DNA of 64,000 nucleotides, taken from Anastatus disparis. Taxonomy: Eukaryota; Arthropoda; Insecta; Hymenoptera; Eupelmidae. Made by a program: the position numbers and the translations under genes. The stretch is from the NCBI GenBank assembly GCA_017163975.1, contig JAFFSR010000004.1, positions 7,936,001 through 8,000,000 of the forward strand. The letters are read 5' to 3'. This document shows positions 47,895 to 60,662 of this stretch, piece after piece; positions within the stretch are counted from its first letter, which is position 1; each line of letters begins with the position of its first letter. The notes under the pieces are model-generated. The model saw nothing but the letters and a program-made list of their open reading frames with translations. It ran no database searches and was not told the origin of the DNA.

Positions 47895-48624
47895 CCTTTA
47901 GGGGACGGGAAAACCACTATAATGGCTCGACCGTGGATAGAAACTTTACATACACTGAAAAACTTTTTGCTTGCTAGTTGCCCTTCTCCCTAACTACGCT
48001 AGCGCCACGCGTTCGGCGAAAACGGTGTGCCGAAAACGACAAAGAAAGTACACAGAGAGAGAGAGTTTCGCCTCAAGAAACATGATGCGCGTCACACTAG
48101 AAAAAGTGCTGCCTTTTGCATCATAAACCACGTGTACCGCTTCGCATTTTATAATTCGTGCATCACTTTTTTTGGTGCGGTAATGAGTGAAATAGAGCAC
48201 ATGATGGCGCCGCATCGAAAACTTCGTGCACGTTCAGACACGCATCGATATTTATCGTTCACGCGAGCCACCTTGTGATGTGTTTTCTAAACGCATTATA
48301 TTTTATAATGCAAAACACTCTCCGTGTACTGAAAATGAACTGTGACTGCTCCGATCATTTGTGTGTAACGTTGTTTTGACGAGTCGGCGCTTTACATATG
48401 CCTCGATCAGCGTAAGGGAAACTCAAATCTGAGTAACTGCTACTCCGATTGCGCGTATACCTCGAAACGTAACGAATCAGAGTAGCACATAACCTTGAAG
48501 GTTACTGGCTGCGCCGATAGTCTTTCAGTATATGAGTATTTCCCATTATTAGAGACACATATTATGTGTTTTTTATAGAAAATACTGAAAAACTGAAAAT
48601 TCCAAATTCCCCGTCCTCTAAAGG
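47895..48624. mobile_element. piggyBac-type MITE, 730 bp, TTAA target
   Basis: CCTTTAGGGGACGGG at the left and its near reverse complement CCCGTCCTCTAAAGG at the right are each flanked by TTAA (47891-47894 and 48625-48628). TTAA duplication with ends starting CC is the piggyBac hallmark. The interior is unusually GC-rich and carries several short overlapping frames but no transposase. Confidence 0.85.
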
Positions 48625-48628
48625 TTAA

Positions 48629-49020
48629 AAAGGTAAGTTAACCCCCTATGAAAGGGTAGCCAAATAAAACCTTTTGAAATCGATCATTTTTAACATTAAA
48701 AACTAATATTTAACAAATTTTCATCCAAGTGGTCTTTAATTAGTTATTAGCAAAAAACTTGCAAAATTTAAAAAAATGAAAAAAACAATCTTAAAGATCA
48801 TTTTTTATATAAATTGTGCCAAAATAAACACTTTTCATTCCTTGCAATTTTGTCGGAAAAGGCACCGTTTTCAAGTTTTAACCATTTAAAGTGAGAAAAA
48901 TGATTCAAAATGGTAATTTAAAAAATTTTATATCTTGCTTTCTACAAAAGCTATCTGACCTTTCTTTACTGGAAAATGTTCGTTGAAAAGATTTTTTTTT
49001 ATATTCCTAGATTTTGATCT
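48629..49020. other. Spacer leading into an M1 tail relic
   Basis: AT-rich, no gene. Coding similarity to M1 starts only near 49025. Confidence 0.4.
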
Positions 49021-49024
49021 CGAA

Positions 49025-49230
49025 ATTCGCCCTATAAACTCAATCTTCCTCAAACGGTTGGATGATGCTATTGAAAAAGCTAAAAAGAATATGCAATGAC
49101 TTGAAGAGAATGAAGAAAAACTCAACTTCCGGTTGAAGTGATGTAAAATCTAGTTAATTTAAAATTTGTCGTCATTATTCATCACATTATTTTATATATT
49201 TAACATGTATTACAACTTTTCATTTTTCTA
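49025..49230 (+). pseudogene. M1 exon 11 relic
   Basis: Translation with stops gives LDDAIEKAKKNMQ-stop-LEENEEKL and then the hydrophobic end LSSLFITLFYIFNM. This parallels VMDDAIRMAKRNIDWLTENKEKL and the tail of copy B. No other exon of that copy remains upstream. It marks where the array resumes after the transposon-rich interval. Confidence 0.8.
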
Positions 49231-49255
49231 AAAAAAAAGAAGAAAAAAATAGTCT

Positions 49256-49602
49256 AAAGGAGATGTAAAACGGATGCTACACCTGTACTTATAATTATTA
49301 ACTTTTTTCCATTTTATCGCTTAATTTCCAGAAAAGGAAATATATTCATTATCTTCTTATTTAAATAAATTCATTCATTAGTTATTGAGAATTTTGGATT
49401 CCAATATTAAAATTTTTCGATTTTGTACCAGAAATCCAAATATCTTAAAAATTATTGAATAAATTTATTTGAAAATTTTACTGAATTATCTTCATGGTAC
49501 ATACTACAAGCTAATGCATTTCTTTACTGACAATTTTGCAATAAAATGGAAAGATAGTTAATATTTATGAGTACAGTTGTAGTATCCATTTTACATATCC
49601 TC
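49256..49602. mobile_element. Palindromic MITE, family 1, copy 3
   Basis: Starts taaaggagatgtaaaacgga and ends with the near reverse complement (ccattttacatatcctca). The arms match the copies at 145-521 and 6344-6719. It is inserted in the 3' flank of an M1 tail exon. The same flank at copies B and C is uninterrupted. Confidence 0.75.
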
Positions 49603-49759
49603 AAATGTTGAATTTTATAGCTTAAATTGTTTAATATGTGATTTTCTTAGTTTATAATTTTTATTTTTATCTGAAAGATTCAACAATGATTAATTCAATT
49701 TTAATTTTTAATTTTTTTCTCAATTTTTAATTTTTACTATATACTAAGTAAATTATTTA

Positions 49760-49765
<6 letters not shown>

Positions 49766-49806
<41 letters not shown>
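49766..49806. repeat. TA microsatellite
   Basis: About 20 uninterrupted TA/AT units. Confidence 0.95.
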
Positions 49807-49809
<3 letters not shown>

Positions 49810-51200
49810 TAATAATACACATATTGGACTGTTGGACCATTCGTTTTAAAATTATGGCACTCAAAGTTTAAAATTTTTTCAAATAATTTTAAAATGTTCA
49901 ACTGTAATATAATGTCAATGCAAATCAATGTAATCTAGGTTGTATAATAAAACATAACATTGAATTCTATAGTTTGAAAAAAAGTAGTCTGGTACGTATC
50001 CTATAAAAGGATTCATCGTAGACTAAATCAAATATAAAACTGCTTACCAAATTAAAAAAAAAAATAACAGTACAATCTAAATTACATTGATTAGCATTGA
50101 TACCATGTTCAAGGAAGATATTTTAAAGCAATATACAAAGTATCAAAGCTTTCAATGCAATAAGTTTAAAAAAAAATAATCTAACAGGTATCACGAAACA
50201 TTTTATTCAACATAGACTAAAAATGAAACTGGATATCAAGTTTTTCAACTAACTAACAAAACTTTATCAGAAAATTAGGTTATAATAAAAAAATTCATTT
50301 TTAATTAAAATCAGAAGAATAGTGAATAAAAAAAATAATAAAGAAAAATAGAGAAAGTTCACAATTAAAGTTAAACTTGTTATACTATATATATAAGTTT
50401 ATTATAGTAGTACGCACAAATTACACATTAGAATAAGTCCATATTATGGCCAACTTATGGTGAAATTTGACAGCGTAATTACACCGTACAAATATGGATT
50501 AAAGGAATTAGAATTAAAGCTAAGCAAAATTCTCTATAACTCTCGCATTTTGAAGTTAACATACAGAAATCTGAAATTTCAATATTAGAATAATGTAAGT
50601 GATCAGTATGATTAAAAAAAGTTGGAATAGCTATCAAAATTATTAATAATTTACAAACCTATTTTAAATAATCATACGCAACACCAATTATGATTACTAT
50701 AAAATTATAATCATAAAGTATAAATTATAATTTTACAATTTTTGTGAAAGGTCTTCAATCACTCTAATAGTTTTCATCATCTGATTAATAATTATATGTT
50801 AATAATGTCTTTTGTGTCCAAATTATTTCTGATTCTTGCAGTACAAAAAGTTATGTAGAAATTATAAAAGTTATAAGAATTTTGAATATCTATCTAAACT
50901 TTTATCGTTTAGAGACTGTAAACTAATTTAATTTTTTTAATTAACACGCATATTTTATTTGTTACTTAAGACCCATCCATCTAGAATTAAATTAAAAGAT
51001 ATGCATTGCTAACATAATATTTCTTCAAGTCGTTAAATTTATAATATTCATATTGACAACCTTATTTTTTCATGATAAAAAAAAATTAAGCAGAAATAAA
51101 TTTCAAAGAATCTATTGATAAAAATAATCAAAATACATGATAATATTGATATTTTAAACACCATACTAAAAAAGAAATTGAAAGAATAAATTTTTCCGGT
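49807..51200. other. AT-rich stretch with a decayed M1 3' flank near its end
   Basis: The first part has no recognisable content. From about 50895 the sequence (tttatcgtttagagactgta, then acgcatattttatttgttac) matches the spacer that precedes the other array units. Confidence 0.45.
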
Positions 51201-51202
51201 AT

Positions 51203-51275
51203 TATCGGAGAATCTAACTCCGGTCCATTATAGCGTGAGTCGAGTGCCTTAGCCAATGCTCCTGTATTTCGAAGA
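51203..51275 (-). pseudogene. Degenerate tRNA-like block, array copy 3 (5' end deleted)
   Basis: Minus-strand TTGGCTAAGGCACTCGACTC and the following B-box-like bases match the other upstream blocks. The bases of the acceptor side are lost relative to 62205-62284. Confidence 0.5.
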
Positions 51276-51372
51276 GAGTACAAAAATCAGTATCCAATGA
51301 TTATGTAAGGCATATCCTTAGAATTATTTAAGACAAAATATACGTACGTACATTTTCAATTTGTATATGAGC

Positions 51373-51782
51373 ATATCTCCACAACTTTTAATTTTTTTAT
51401 AATGTTTTTGAAAAGTCATTTTACTGCTGTTACTGGGTAGCGAATAATGCATACTATTCAAACTAGGTTTACATCTTTTGTACAATCTTTTTCCTCTATT
51501 TTTTATGTATATGGTGAATGTGCCACCAATGCTCCAGTAGATATTTCTATAAAACGAAAATTTTTACATGGATAAAATTTCCGAACTTTTATCCATGTAA
51601 AAATTTACGTTTTATAGAAATATCTACTGGAGCATTGGTGGCACATTCACTATATACATAAAAAATAGAGGAACAAGATTGTACAAAAGGTGTGAACCTA
51701 GTTTGAATAGTGTGCATCATTCGCTACCCAGTGACAGCTGTAAAATGACATATCACCAAAAGATTAAAAGTTGTGGAGATAT
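51373..51782. mobile_element. Near-perfect fold-back palindrome, 410 bp
   Basis: ATATCTCCACAACTTTTAAT at the left end is mirrored by attaaaagttgtggagatat at the right. The centre near 51580 joins almost identical arms of about 200 bases (ccaccaatgctccagtagat versus atctactggagcattggtgg). The short loop and high arm identity indicate a young insertion into the M1 promoter relic. Confidence 0.85.
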
Positions 51783-51829
51783 GATCATATATATATTTCT
51801 CCACTTATTCTATTTTATAATTCGCTTAA

Positions 51830-52960
51830 CGATCTATATCATGACAAGCTGGCTGTAACGATCGCTTGAAGACAGTTAATATTTTGATGTCGAAAGATAA
51901 TTATCATTATTTTACGACATAAAGAGGGAATAAATGTAAATAAGAATAAGAAGCATACTCTTAACAATTACTGCAATTATAACTCATTATTAAGGAAAAT
52001 TTTAATTCGATTGAATGTCTGTGTTATTAGGTTACAAGAAATTGTTTTTATCTAAAAGCATTCATATTGTTCTTCTAAATGATCAAGATTTGTTTTACTA
52101 AATGTTATATTAAAAAGAACTGTGAGTGATAAAGAATTTGATTCTTTGAAATTCTGCGAAGATTAATATCGTTATATTTATTAATAAATTTTAACGGGCA
52201 ACGATAAACGTTAAAAAACGTTGTCTCTGTGCCTAATTGGATTGTATTTTGTCATTGTAAGAGGACAAATTAAGTTGCCGGTTAATTTGAATACACATGT
52301 ATATCCTCAAAATAGTAGACCTAAACGAGAAGCGAATTGAATGCTACCAGAAGATACAGTAACTCCGATAAATTATAGATTAGAATTAACGCCAAATTAT
52401 TCTGAATATAATGAGGAAAAAATGACGTTTAAAGCAGAAGTTTATATCCAGTTCCTATTGGAAAAAAGTGTACCGTCTTTAAAGCTCCATGCTGTAAATT
52501 TAAAATTAGATCCTAATAATTTTTATCTGATGACATTCGATGAGACAGTAAGAGGCTTTACAATCGAAACTAATTCTGAATGTGATTTTGTTATTATAAC
52601 AAAATCTAATTACATTTTCGAACGAGGACTTCTCATGTTTAAAATAATATATGATAGATGAAAAAATTATAAAGGAAACTGTTTTTAAAAAGGATAAACA
52701 AAATTCAAAGAAATGTCGTTCTCATCATATTTATTATTTAATTTTAATATATTTCTATTTTAACTACATCTTCCACGATCAGTTATGGATAATACAACAA
52801 GAAAGGCTAAAGAAAATATCAAATGGCTTCATGAAAATGAGAAAATTCTCAATTCTTAACTACAAGACTTTAATGGTGGTATAAAATCTTATTCAGTACC
52901 TATAATTTTAATTCTATCGTCGTTATTCATTATTTTACTCTATACAATAATTTATAAGTT
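51830..52960 (+). pseudogene. M1 chimera: promoter and exon 1 fused directly to tail exons
   Basis: Bases 51830-52200 match the promoter block. Exon 1 follows without its ATG (acgttgtctctg where others have atgttgtctctg). A TGA interrupts it at about 52338, where functional copies have Cys (EAN-stop versus EANC). The frame to 52660 reads PEDTVTPINYRLELTPNYSE and on to IYD. At about 52659 the sequence switches to the tail-relic text (gatgaaaaaattataaagga, as at 12220 and 61475) and ends with the hydrophobic tail near 52950. Exons 2-9 are gone. A single deletion or unequal exchange between exon 1 and exon 10 explains it. Confidence 0.85.
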
Positions 52961-53364
52961 ATAATTTTTCATTTTTATGAAAAAATAGTTTTAAATATTT
53001 ACTTTCAAATCAATTTACGTGTGATTTTCTGATAGCTTTTAATTTTATAAGAAAAAGTAAGAATTTCAAATATTATTTGAACTTTCATCGTTTGCCGACT
53101 ATGAACTAATTCAATTGTTTTTAATTAACATGCATAAAATTAAAAGATATGCATTGCTAAAAAAATATTTCGTTTTGACGTTAAAATTGTATTATCTTCA
53201 TTGACAAAAATCTTATGTTTTCGTAATAAAAAAATGACTAATAAAGAAGTATTACTTTTTAGACAATTTATTTCTGAAAATAATAAACATGCATGATATA
53301 ATTGCCGTTTTAAATGTCATGTAAAATATTCTACTCAAAAAGAAAATCAAAGAATAAATTTTTC

Positions 53365-53445
53365 CAGTCTTATCGAAGAATCGAACTTCAATCCATTAGC
53401 GCGTGAGTCGAGTGCCTTAGCCGCTGGACTATCGCGCTCTTGTAT
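53365..53445 (-). pseudogene. Degenerate tRNA-like block, array copy 4
   Basis: On the minus strand, AGAGCGCGATAGTCCAGCGG with A-box-like and B-box-like words at the usual spacing. The acceptor stem does not close. Confidence 0.55.
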
Positions 53446-53499
53446 TTTCATGCAAATAACAAAATCAGTACCTTTTGATTGTGTAAGGGATCCTTAAAA

Positions 53500-53964
53500 T
53501 TTTTCAATACAAATATGCGTGCGCACATTTTTTACTTATACGTATATTTCTCAACTGTACCCCACTTCTTTTATTATAGTTTTCTTAACGAACTATCGCG
53601 ACGAGAGTGGTCAGTAGGTTGCAAAGATTGCTATAAGATAGCTCGTTAATATTTCCATTTCCAAAGATTATTACTTTTGTTTAAAGACGTGTGCAGTAAA
53701 TACACGTGGATAAGGATAAAAAGCACATTCTTAATAATTAGTGCAATTATAACGCATTATTAAAGAAAATTAAATTTCGATAAAAGTTTTTATTTGTTAT
53801 TAAATTATTAAAATCTGTTTTTATTTAAAAGTGTTCGTATTGTTCTTCCTAATGATTAAAGTATTTTACTAATTGCTATATTGAAAAAAGTAGTGAGTGA
53901 CAAAGAATTTTATTTGATCGAATTTCACGAAGCTTAATATTGTCATATTTATCAACGGATTTTA
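53500..53964 (+). promoter_or_regulatory. Conserved 5' flank of M1 copy C (putative promoter)
   Basis: Collinear with the flanks of copies A and D. Shared blocks include aactatcgcgacgagagtgg, ataagatagctcgttaatat, an A-rich ggataaaaagcacattctta, and the leader gtgagtgacaaagaatttta. The cgaactatcgcgac block is GC-richer than its surroundings and is a candidate binding site. That is inference from conservation among recent duplicates only. Confidence 0.5.
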
Positions 53965-56900
53965 ATGAGTAACGCTAAACTTTTGAAAATGTTGTCTCTG
54001 TGTTTAATTACATTGTATTTTGTTATTGTAAGAGGACAAATTGAGTTGCCGGTTGATTTGAATACACATGTATATCCTCAAAATATTAGACCTAAACGAG
54101 AAGCGAATTGTAAGCTACCAGGAGATACAATAACTCCGATAAATTATAAATTAGAATTATATCCAAATTATTCTGAATATAATGGGGAAACAATGGCGCT
54201 CGAAGCAGAAATTCATATCCAGTTCCTATTAGAAAAAAGTGTACCGTCTTTACAGCTACATGCTCTACATTTAAAATTACATCCTAATAATTTTTATCTG
54301 ATGACATTCGAAGAGATAGTAAGCGGCTTTACAATCGAACCTGATTCTGAATGTGATTTTGTTCATATTTCAAAATCTAATTACATTTTTGAACGAGGAC
54401 TTTACATGCTTAAGATAATTTATGGTGGCTCTATAAAAGATTATTCATTTGATTTATATGGCGGTTTATTCAAAGGTTTTTATACAAACGACGAAAACGA
54501 AAGCAAGTGAGTAATCAATTTATTGTAATTATGAAAAATTCTTTTTTAATTATTTCTTTTGTTAATAAATTAATTTAATTCTAGGATGTTTATAGGCACG
54601 CATTTTGATCCATCATTAGCTCGTACAGTATTTCCGTGCTTCGATGAACCAAAATACAAAGCAACTTTTCAGCTCATCATTCACCATACAGAAAAATACA
54701 AGGTCATTTCAAGTATGCCGATTCTTAAACAGACTTTAGATAAAACAGAATTCATGAGAACTCCTTTGATCTCACCTAATTTATTGTCCTTTATAATTTG
54801 TGATTTTGAAAGCATATCAAACAGTGATAATTTAACAGTATACGTTAGACCAGATATTGTGAAATATGCTAATATTGGTCTTGAAACTGCAACGAGTATA
54901 TTTAAAGCATTTGAGGATTATTTTGATTTACGACCTAAAGAGATGTTTGATACGTTTGTATATAAATTGGATCTCGTTGGTTTGCCGAACTTTCTGGGCC
55001 CAGAACATAGTTTGGGACTTATTACTTTTAAGTAAAATGTTTATATAAATATTTTAATATTTACAAATTTCTGTTTCTTCTAATTTGTCTTTTTTCTTGA
55101 ATAGTGAAAATAATTTGATTTACAACAAACAAAACTCTACATCAACAGCCATTCTTCAAACCCATGTAGAATTAATTGCTGAGGGAATTGTTCAACAATG
55201 GTTTGAAAATTTTGTGTGTACCAATGACTGGAAATATGCGTGGGTTAACGATGGTCTGAAAATCTTTTCGGTTCATTACATTGTCGACAAGGTAAATGAT
55301 TACAGTGATCAAAATATACTTAAATACATTAAAAAATGAGTAAATTATCTTTTCATAGATGGAAAATAATTGGCACTCGATGGATCAATTGATTGTGGAT
55401 GGTATACTAAATAGTGCGCTTGAGCATGATGCCAAACAAGACCTACCTCTTGAAAATGATATTAGTCCGTTGTATCTTTCTCATCGAAAAGGTATATATA
55501 AAACATTTCGATTTTTCTTCTTTTGATTGAATTTTTTCATATAAAATTATTAATATTACATTTTTTTGAAAAATTTTGTTTTTTTCACCGTTATTAATTA
55601 AGAATAGCGAAATAATTTTTGTTACACAGACAAATGTTTCCTGATCAAGGTGATGTAATAGGCTATTTGTTTTACTCATTGTTACCGACATTGAGTACCG
55701 TTTTGAATCTTTATTCAAAAATTTTTCGAAATATCTCTATATTATGCTTTTAAATTCAAACCGAAGGCTGTAATACAAAGATATTTTTAAAACTTTTGAA
55801 TCAAGAATAAAAAATTTGGGAAATCGTAAGGTCGATATTTTACATTTCCTTATATATTAAAATGCACATTACTATTTTGAAAATTATAACTTTTATCACT
55901 TACTGTCAATTAAAAACAAAAAAAAATGAGATCAAACGAGATCTATCAGCTCTTATAGTTCTTAAATAAAATATTTTCGTTTGTCTAAAATCATCACTTA
56001 AGAGCATAAACAATTTGATAAAATCTGACTTTTTGATAATAATTTAATTAAATTAAGTCAATAAGTAATATATTAGCAAAAAAAATTTAAATAAAAAATA
56101 CGATTGCTGTATTAAATTGTCATTTAAGAGGAGGTCATGTATCTCTGTCCTTTTCTAATCAAAGAAATGATTTTTTTACAAAAACTAATAACTTTATCAA
56201 AAAATGAAGATAAAGCCGCATCTTGTATCAAAAAAAGCAATATTTTCTTTGATAAAAAAAAATTAATTTTATTGCTTCGTTCTCAAGAAAACCTTGAAAA
56301 ACCAAATTGTCCACCCCAACCTCTATGATTTAAGTTTTTCAAGGTTTTCTTGAAAACGAAGCAATAAAATTAACTCTTTCTTATCAAAGAAAATATTGCT
56401 TTTTTTATTACGAGATGCGGCTTTCTCTTCATTTTTTGCTAAAGTTGTTAGTTTGTGTAAAAAACTCAATTCTTTGATAAGAAAAGGATAGAGATACGTG
56501 ACCTCCTCTTAATAGATATTGGAGTAATTCATATATTCAACAATTAGATATTTTTGTTCGTTAGTATTGTATTATGATATACTTCATATATCTTTATTGC
56601 AAAAATTAATTTTTATCTTTTTATAAATAAATACTCCTAACTAGGAAAGGGTCTGACCTCCGGATCACGGATTTCGCTCAAACTTTGGGATAAGTTTTTC
56701 AGTGTCAAAATATGATAAAAAACAAAATATTAGACCCTAATGCTCAAATCCCTAGTTACAAGTAATTAGAGAAAATCACTCGAAAAGTGACTAGATTTTC
56801 AAACGCTTATAGTTCTTCAGCATTAATAGCTAGAAGCTTGAACCTTTTTTTAAATGAAAGCTGAGCTCAAATCCTTTCAAAATATCACCTACAGCATATC

Positions 56901-59900
56901 AAAATATTATTTTTTTCCATAGTTACATCATTTTAAAAATTATTCTATATTTCAGCATTTATAATTGATTAATGTTTTTAAAGGGACATTTAGGTCAAAT
57001 TTTAATAACGCTGTAACTATGGAAAAAAATAATATTTTAACATGGTGTAAGTGATATTTTGAAAGGACTTGAGCTCAGCTTTCATTTAAAAAAAGGTTCA
57101 AGCTTCTAGCTATTATTGCTGAAGAACTATAAGCGTTTGAAAATCTAGTCACTTTTCGAGTGATTTTCTCTAATTACCTGTAACTAGGGATTTGAGCATT
57201 AGGGTCTAATATTTTGTTTTTTATCATATTTTGACACTGAAAAACTTATCCCAAAGTTTGAGCGAAATCCGTGATCCGGAGGTCAGACCCTCTCCTAGTA
57301 AGTATAAGTAATTTTTTAAAAGGATTTAATAAAAATATTTAACATATATCATTCATATTCATAATACTGACGTAATTTAAAAAAAAAATCATTAGAATTT
57401 AATCTAATTTCCATTCTTCAGGTCCAGCCATTATACTCATGATGCAACATTTTCTAACAGAGTCGGTGTTTCGCAGCGGAATTCAGCTATATTTAAGAAA
57501 AAAGTAAGAAAAGAATTAATTATAATTATCCGTGTGACTTGAATATTATTATTCGAAAATAATTATTCGTGTTTCAATTTCTCCGGAATGATTTTTTAAT
57601 ATGAATCAGATTGCAAGGAAAGTTGAGACAAATCTTCAATTGTTATAAATTTTCTCGAAACATATAACAAATAAGATATTAATTATATGTAAAAGTTCAA
57701 TTTATAAATTTTTAATAATTAGATCAGTATCGCATTATATTTTAAGAAATGTAATTTTGTTTCTCTCTCAAGGACTGAGTCATTCGTCCGGGTTTCCGAG
57801 TTTGCCGAAAACTTCAGACATGATTCTGAATGCAGTATCATGAAGAAAACCAAAATCGTAGACTTTAACGTTCAATAATTCTCTAGTTACAAGCAATCAA
57901 GAAAGTCACTGGAAAAGTTACACGACTATTAAACGCTTAGAATTCTTCAGCATTAATAACTAGAAGTTAAAAACTTTTTAAAATAAAAACTGAATTAAAA
58001 TCTGAATTGAATTTCTGTTTTAAAACATGAATTAATAATAAAAAGCTGAAATTGGGTACAATTTTATTATCTGTTTAGCTAAAAAAAAATAATTATTTGA
58101 TATACTAAAATCAGTATTTTGAAAAGATTTGAAATCAGTTATATTCATTTAGTGAAGCCTTAAACTTTCAGTTATTACTGCTGAAGAACTATAGGCATTT
58201 GAAAATTTAGCAGCTTTCTAGTGATTTAATTAATTGCATGTAGGGAATAAATATAAATAATGTAAAATTATATACTTTAATTAGCTTTATTCATGTTTCT
58301 AAATCCAGAATCATGTCTCAAAGTTTGAGCAAAATCGTCGTCTCAAACTCCTGACACTTTCGTGGTCAGTTGAAAATTTGAAATTTTATTTAAAAAAATA
58401 TTTTTCAAACCTTATTTACTTTGTTCATTACAAATAAAGTTTTTATAAATGTTTCAAAATGCTATATATATTTTGATAAATAGATTCTCATTTTGGATAA
58501 AAATGTGAGAAACATCAAAATTTTTAAACATTACAAAGTTGTAATGAGTTATGACATTTTTAGTAAAAAGAATTCAGTAGATTCAAACGACTTTCTGAAC
58601 GCATTGCAAGATGCAGCATTCGAGGCAAACATGAATATCAAGCTAAAAGCTGTCATGAAAGGATGGCTTGAATATCCAGGGTATCCTGTTTTAAATGTGA
58701 CTATCGATCACGATAACAACCGAATGAAAATCACACAAAAACGTTTTCGATCGAAAGATTTAAGTAAAAAAGAAAAAAATGTTACTAATTTGTGGCACAT
58801 CCCCATTAACTATGCGACCGCAGCCAATCCAGATTTTCATATTACAACACCTAATCAGTGGATAAAGGATGATGAGACAACGATCTTTATTCAAGTTAAA
58901 AAAGAAGATTGGCTTATTTTAAATAAACAAGTATCTGGTTAGTTACAATTAATGAAATCTTTGCTTTTTATTTGTCAAATTAAAAAAGTATTGTTATTAG
59001 ACGTTATTTACATTTTTCAGGTTATTACCGTATTAACTATAGCAAAGACAATTGGAATCTATTAATCGATTACCTGAAATCGGCCAATTGTGAAAAAATT
59101 CATGTACTCAACCGCGCCCAGTTATTGGACGATGCTTTAGCGTTTGTTAAACAAAACACATTAGATCTTGAGATATTTTTAAGCTTAACCACTTATTTAA
59201 AAAACGAAACTGATTACATTGCTTGGATGGCTGCTTTAAAGGCGTTCGACTGGCTTGATAATAAATTATTCAATTCAGAATTCTATCCAGCATTTAAGGT
59301 ATGTATTTAAAAACTCTACATAAAAATATACAATACAAAATATTCAATTGAAATATAATTTTTTTAGGATTTTTCCGTAAAGAGTATACAAAATTGGATA
59401 AAATTAGTAGGCTATGAAGAAAAAGCGAATGATGAGCACGTCATTAAAATCAGTAGGAATGAAGCTTTGGAGAGAGCTTGTCAATATGGCGATTCATCTT
59501 GCTTAAACATGATGCAAGAGAAATTAAAAAAATGGTTAAGTTCTACAAATAATGCAGAAAAGAACAAAATGTAAGTGCTAAATGATCACAATTTTAATCT
59601 CACTAATTATGTACTTGCTGACTTTCACGATTTGTTTTCATAATCTTTGAGTTTCACGAGTACTCATTTTTCTTTTTTTTAAAATTAACATTGGTTTATA
59701 AACTAAATTATTTAGATAAATTGGAATAACTTGGAAAGCATCCACACTCAGATATCATGAAAACAAAGTGTTGTAGCAAACAAGTAGGTAGTTAATGAAA
59801 GTATCGCTCGAATAAACCGATGTAAAGAAATGCAGCAGGACTCAGAATTTTGACTAAACATAATTCTTCCATGAATATAAAAAATATTATTGAATTTATA

Positions 59901-60662
59901 ATAATGATATTTTTAATTTTAGCATGCCGCCAAATAATGTACATAAAATGATTTGCCGGGGTTTGCAAAACGCAAGTTTCGATCTCTGGAATGAATCTTT
60001 AAAGTTGCTGTTGAATACTGAGGATATACAAGAAAAATTGAATCTTATACAGGACTTAGGATGCTCCAGAAATAAAACTATTTTGAAATATTATTTAAAC
60101 TTTACTTTCCATGATGATTCACCGTTACTCGAATATACGGAAAGCGTTATTGATAGTATTTATTCTGAAAGCGATGTAGCCTTTGATGTTGTTTTTGAAT
60201 TTGTAATGGAAGAATACAATGTTTTTGTTAAGAAAATGTATGTTTAATTAATGTGATAATAGTTCTGAAAAATAGCAATCATAATAAAATAATCAATCAC
60301 TACTATTTTTCAGAGCAAGACAGCAATTTGTGGCTGATATTTTTTCTTACTTGGCTGAAAAAATTACAACAGAAATTAATTTAAAAAAGGTAAGCAAAGT
60401 TCAGAGCAGAAATGCTATCGTTATCGTATTATCTATTTTATATAACTTAAAATACTTTTTTTAGCTAAAGGCAACTAAACTCGATATTCCGCAAAACGTT
60501 ATGGATGATGCAATTCGAATGTCTAAAACGAATATTGATTGGCTTGCAGAAAATAAAGAAAAACTTGAAACCTGGTTGAATGGTGTAAAATCTTATTCAG
60601 CGTCGATACTTTTAACTTTGACGTCATTATTCATGACATTAGTTTTTACATTTAATATATAA
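53965..60662 (+). CDS. M1 aminopeptidase N-like protein, copy C (predicted inactive)
   Basis: Exons read: 53965-54506, 54585-55031, 55105-55291, 55359-55491, 57422-57503, 58564-58937, 59021-59298, 59368-59570, 59923-60237, 60314-60389, 60465-60662. They total 2835 bases in phase, 944 codons. The first ATG gives MSNAKLLKMLSLCLITLYF with a signal peptide ending near VRGQ, then RPKRE. FPCFDEPKYKATF marks the M1 N-terminal domain. The GAMEN region reads FLGPEHSLG, HEXXH reads EGIVQ (about 356-360), and the third ligand is Asp in WVNDG (about 379). All three zinc ligands and the catalytic Glu are therefore lost. GYYRINYSK near 588 opens the ERAP1_C-like half. The tail SYSASILLTLTSLFMTLVF fits a GPI-anchor signal, as in insect gut aminopeptidases. 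No stop or frameshift was found, which suggests it is a live gene. Confidence 0.87.
56127..56509. mobile_element. Fold-back MITE, family 2, in intron 4 of copy C
   Basis: AGAGGAGGTCATGTATCTCT at the left and the near reverse complement at the right, with TA on each side. The arms are about 170 bases around a short centre near 56320. The same family interrupts the DDE transposase at 33752. The equivalent place in intron 4 of copy A is empty (catttaagaag). Confidence 0.85.
56641..57298. mobile_element. Fold-back element, 658 bp, TAA target, in intron 4 of copy C
   Basis: CTAGGAAAGGGTCTGACCTC and its near reverse complement form the ends. TAA is duplicated on both sides (56638-56640 and 57299-57301), as in PIF/Harbinger-type insertions. 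The arms are about 320 bases and nearly identical (ctcaaactttgggataagtt versus aacttatcccaaagtttgag). It is a young relative of the old fold-back in intron 5. Copy A lacks it. Confidence 0.85.
57775..58375. repeat. Old fold-back in intron 5 of copy C
   Basis: Degenerate version of the same family as 56641-57298 and orthologous to 7435-8110. It keeps gagtttgccgaaaact, an acgttcaataattctctagt block and, near the right end, gtctcaaagtttgagcaaaa. Confidence 0.6.

Noticed and set aside
47994..48278. Overlapping 73- and 83-codon frames as a gene pair
   Set aside because: They overlap on opposite strands in a GC-rich MITE where long chance frames are expected, and neither has a recognisable domain.
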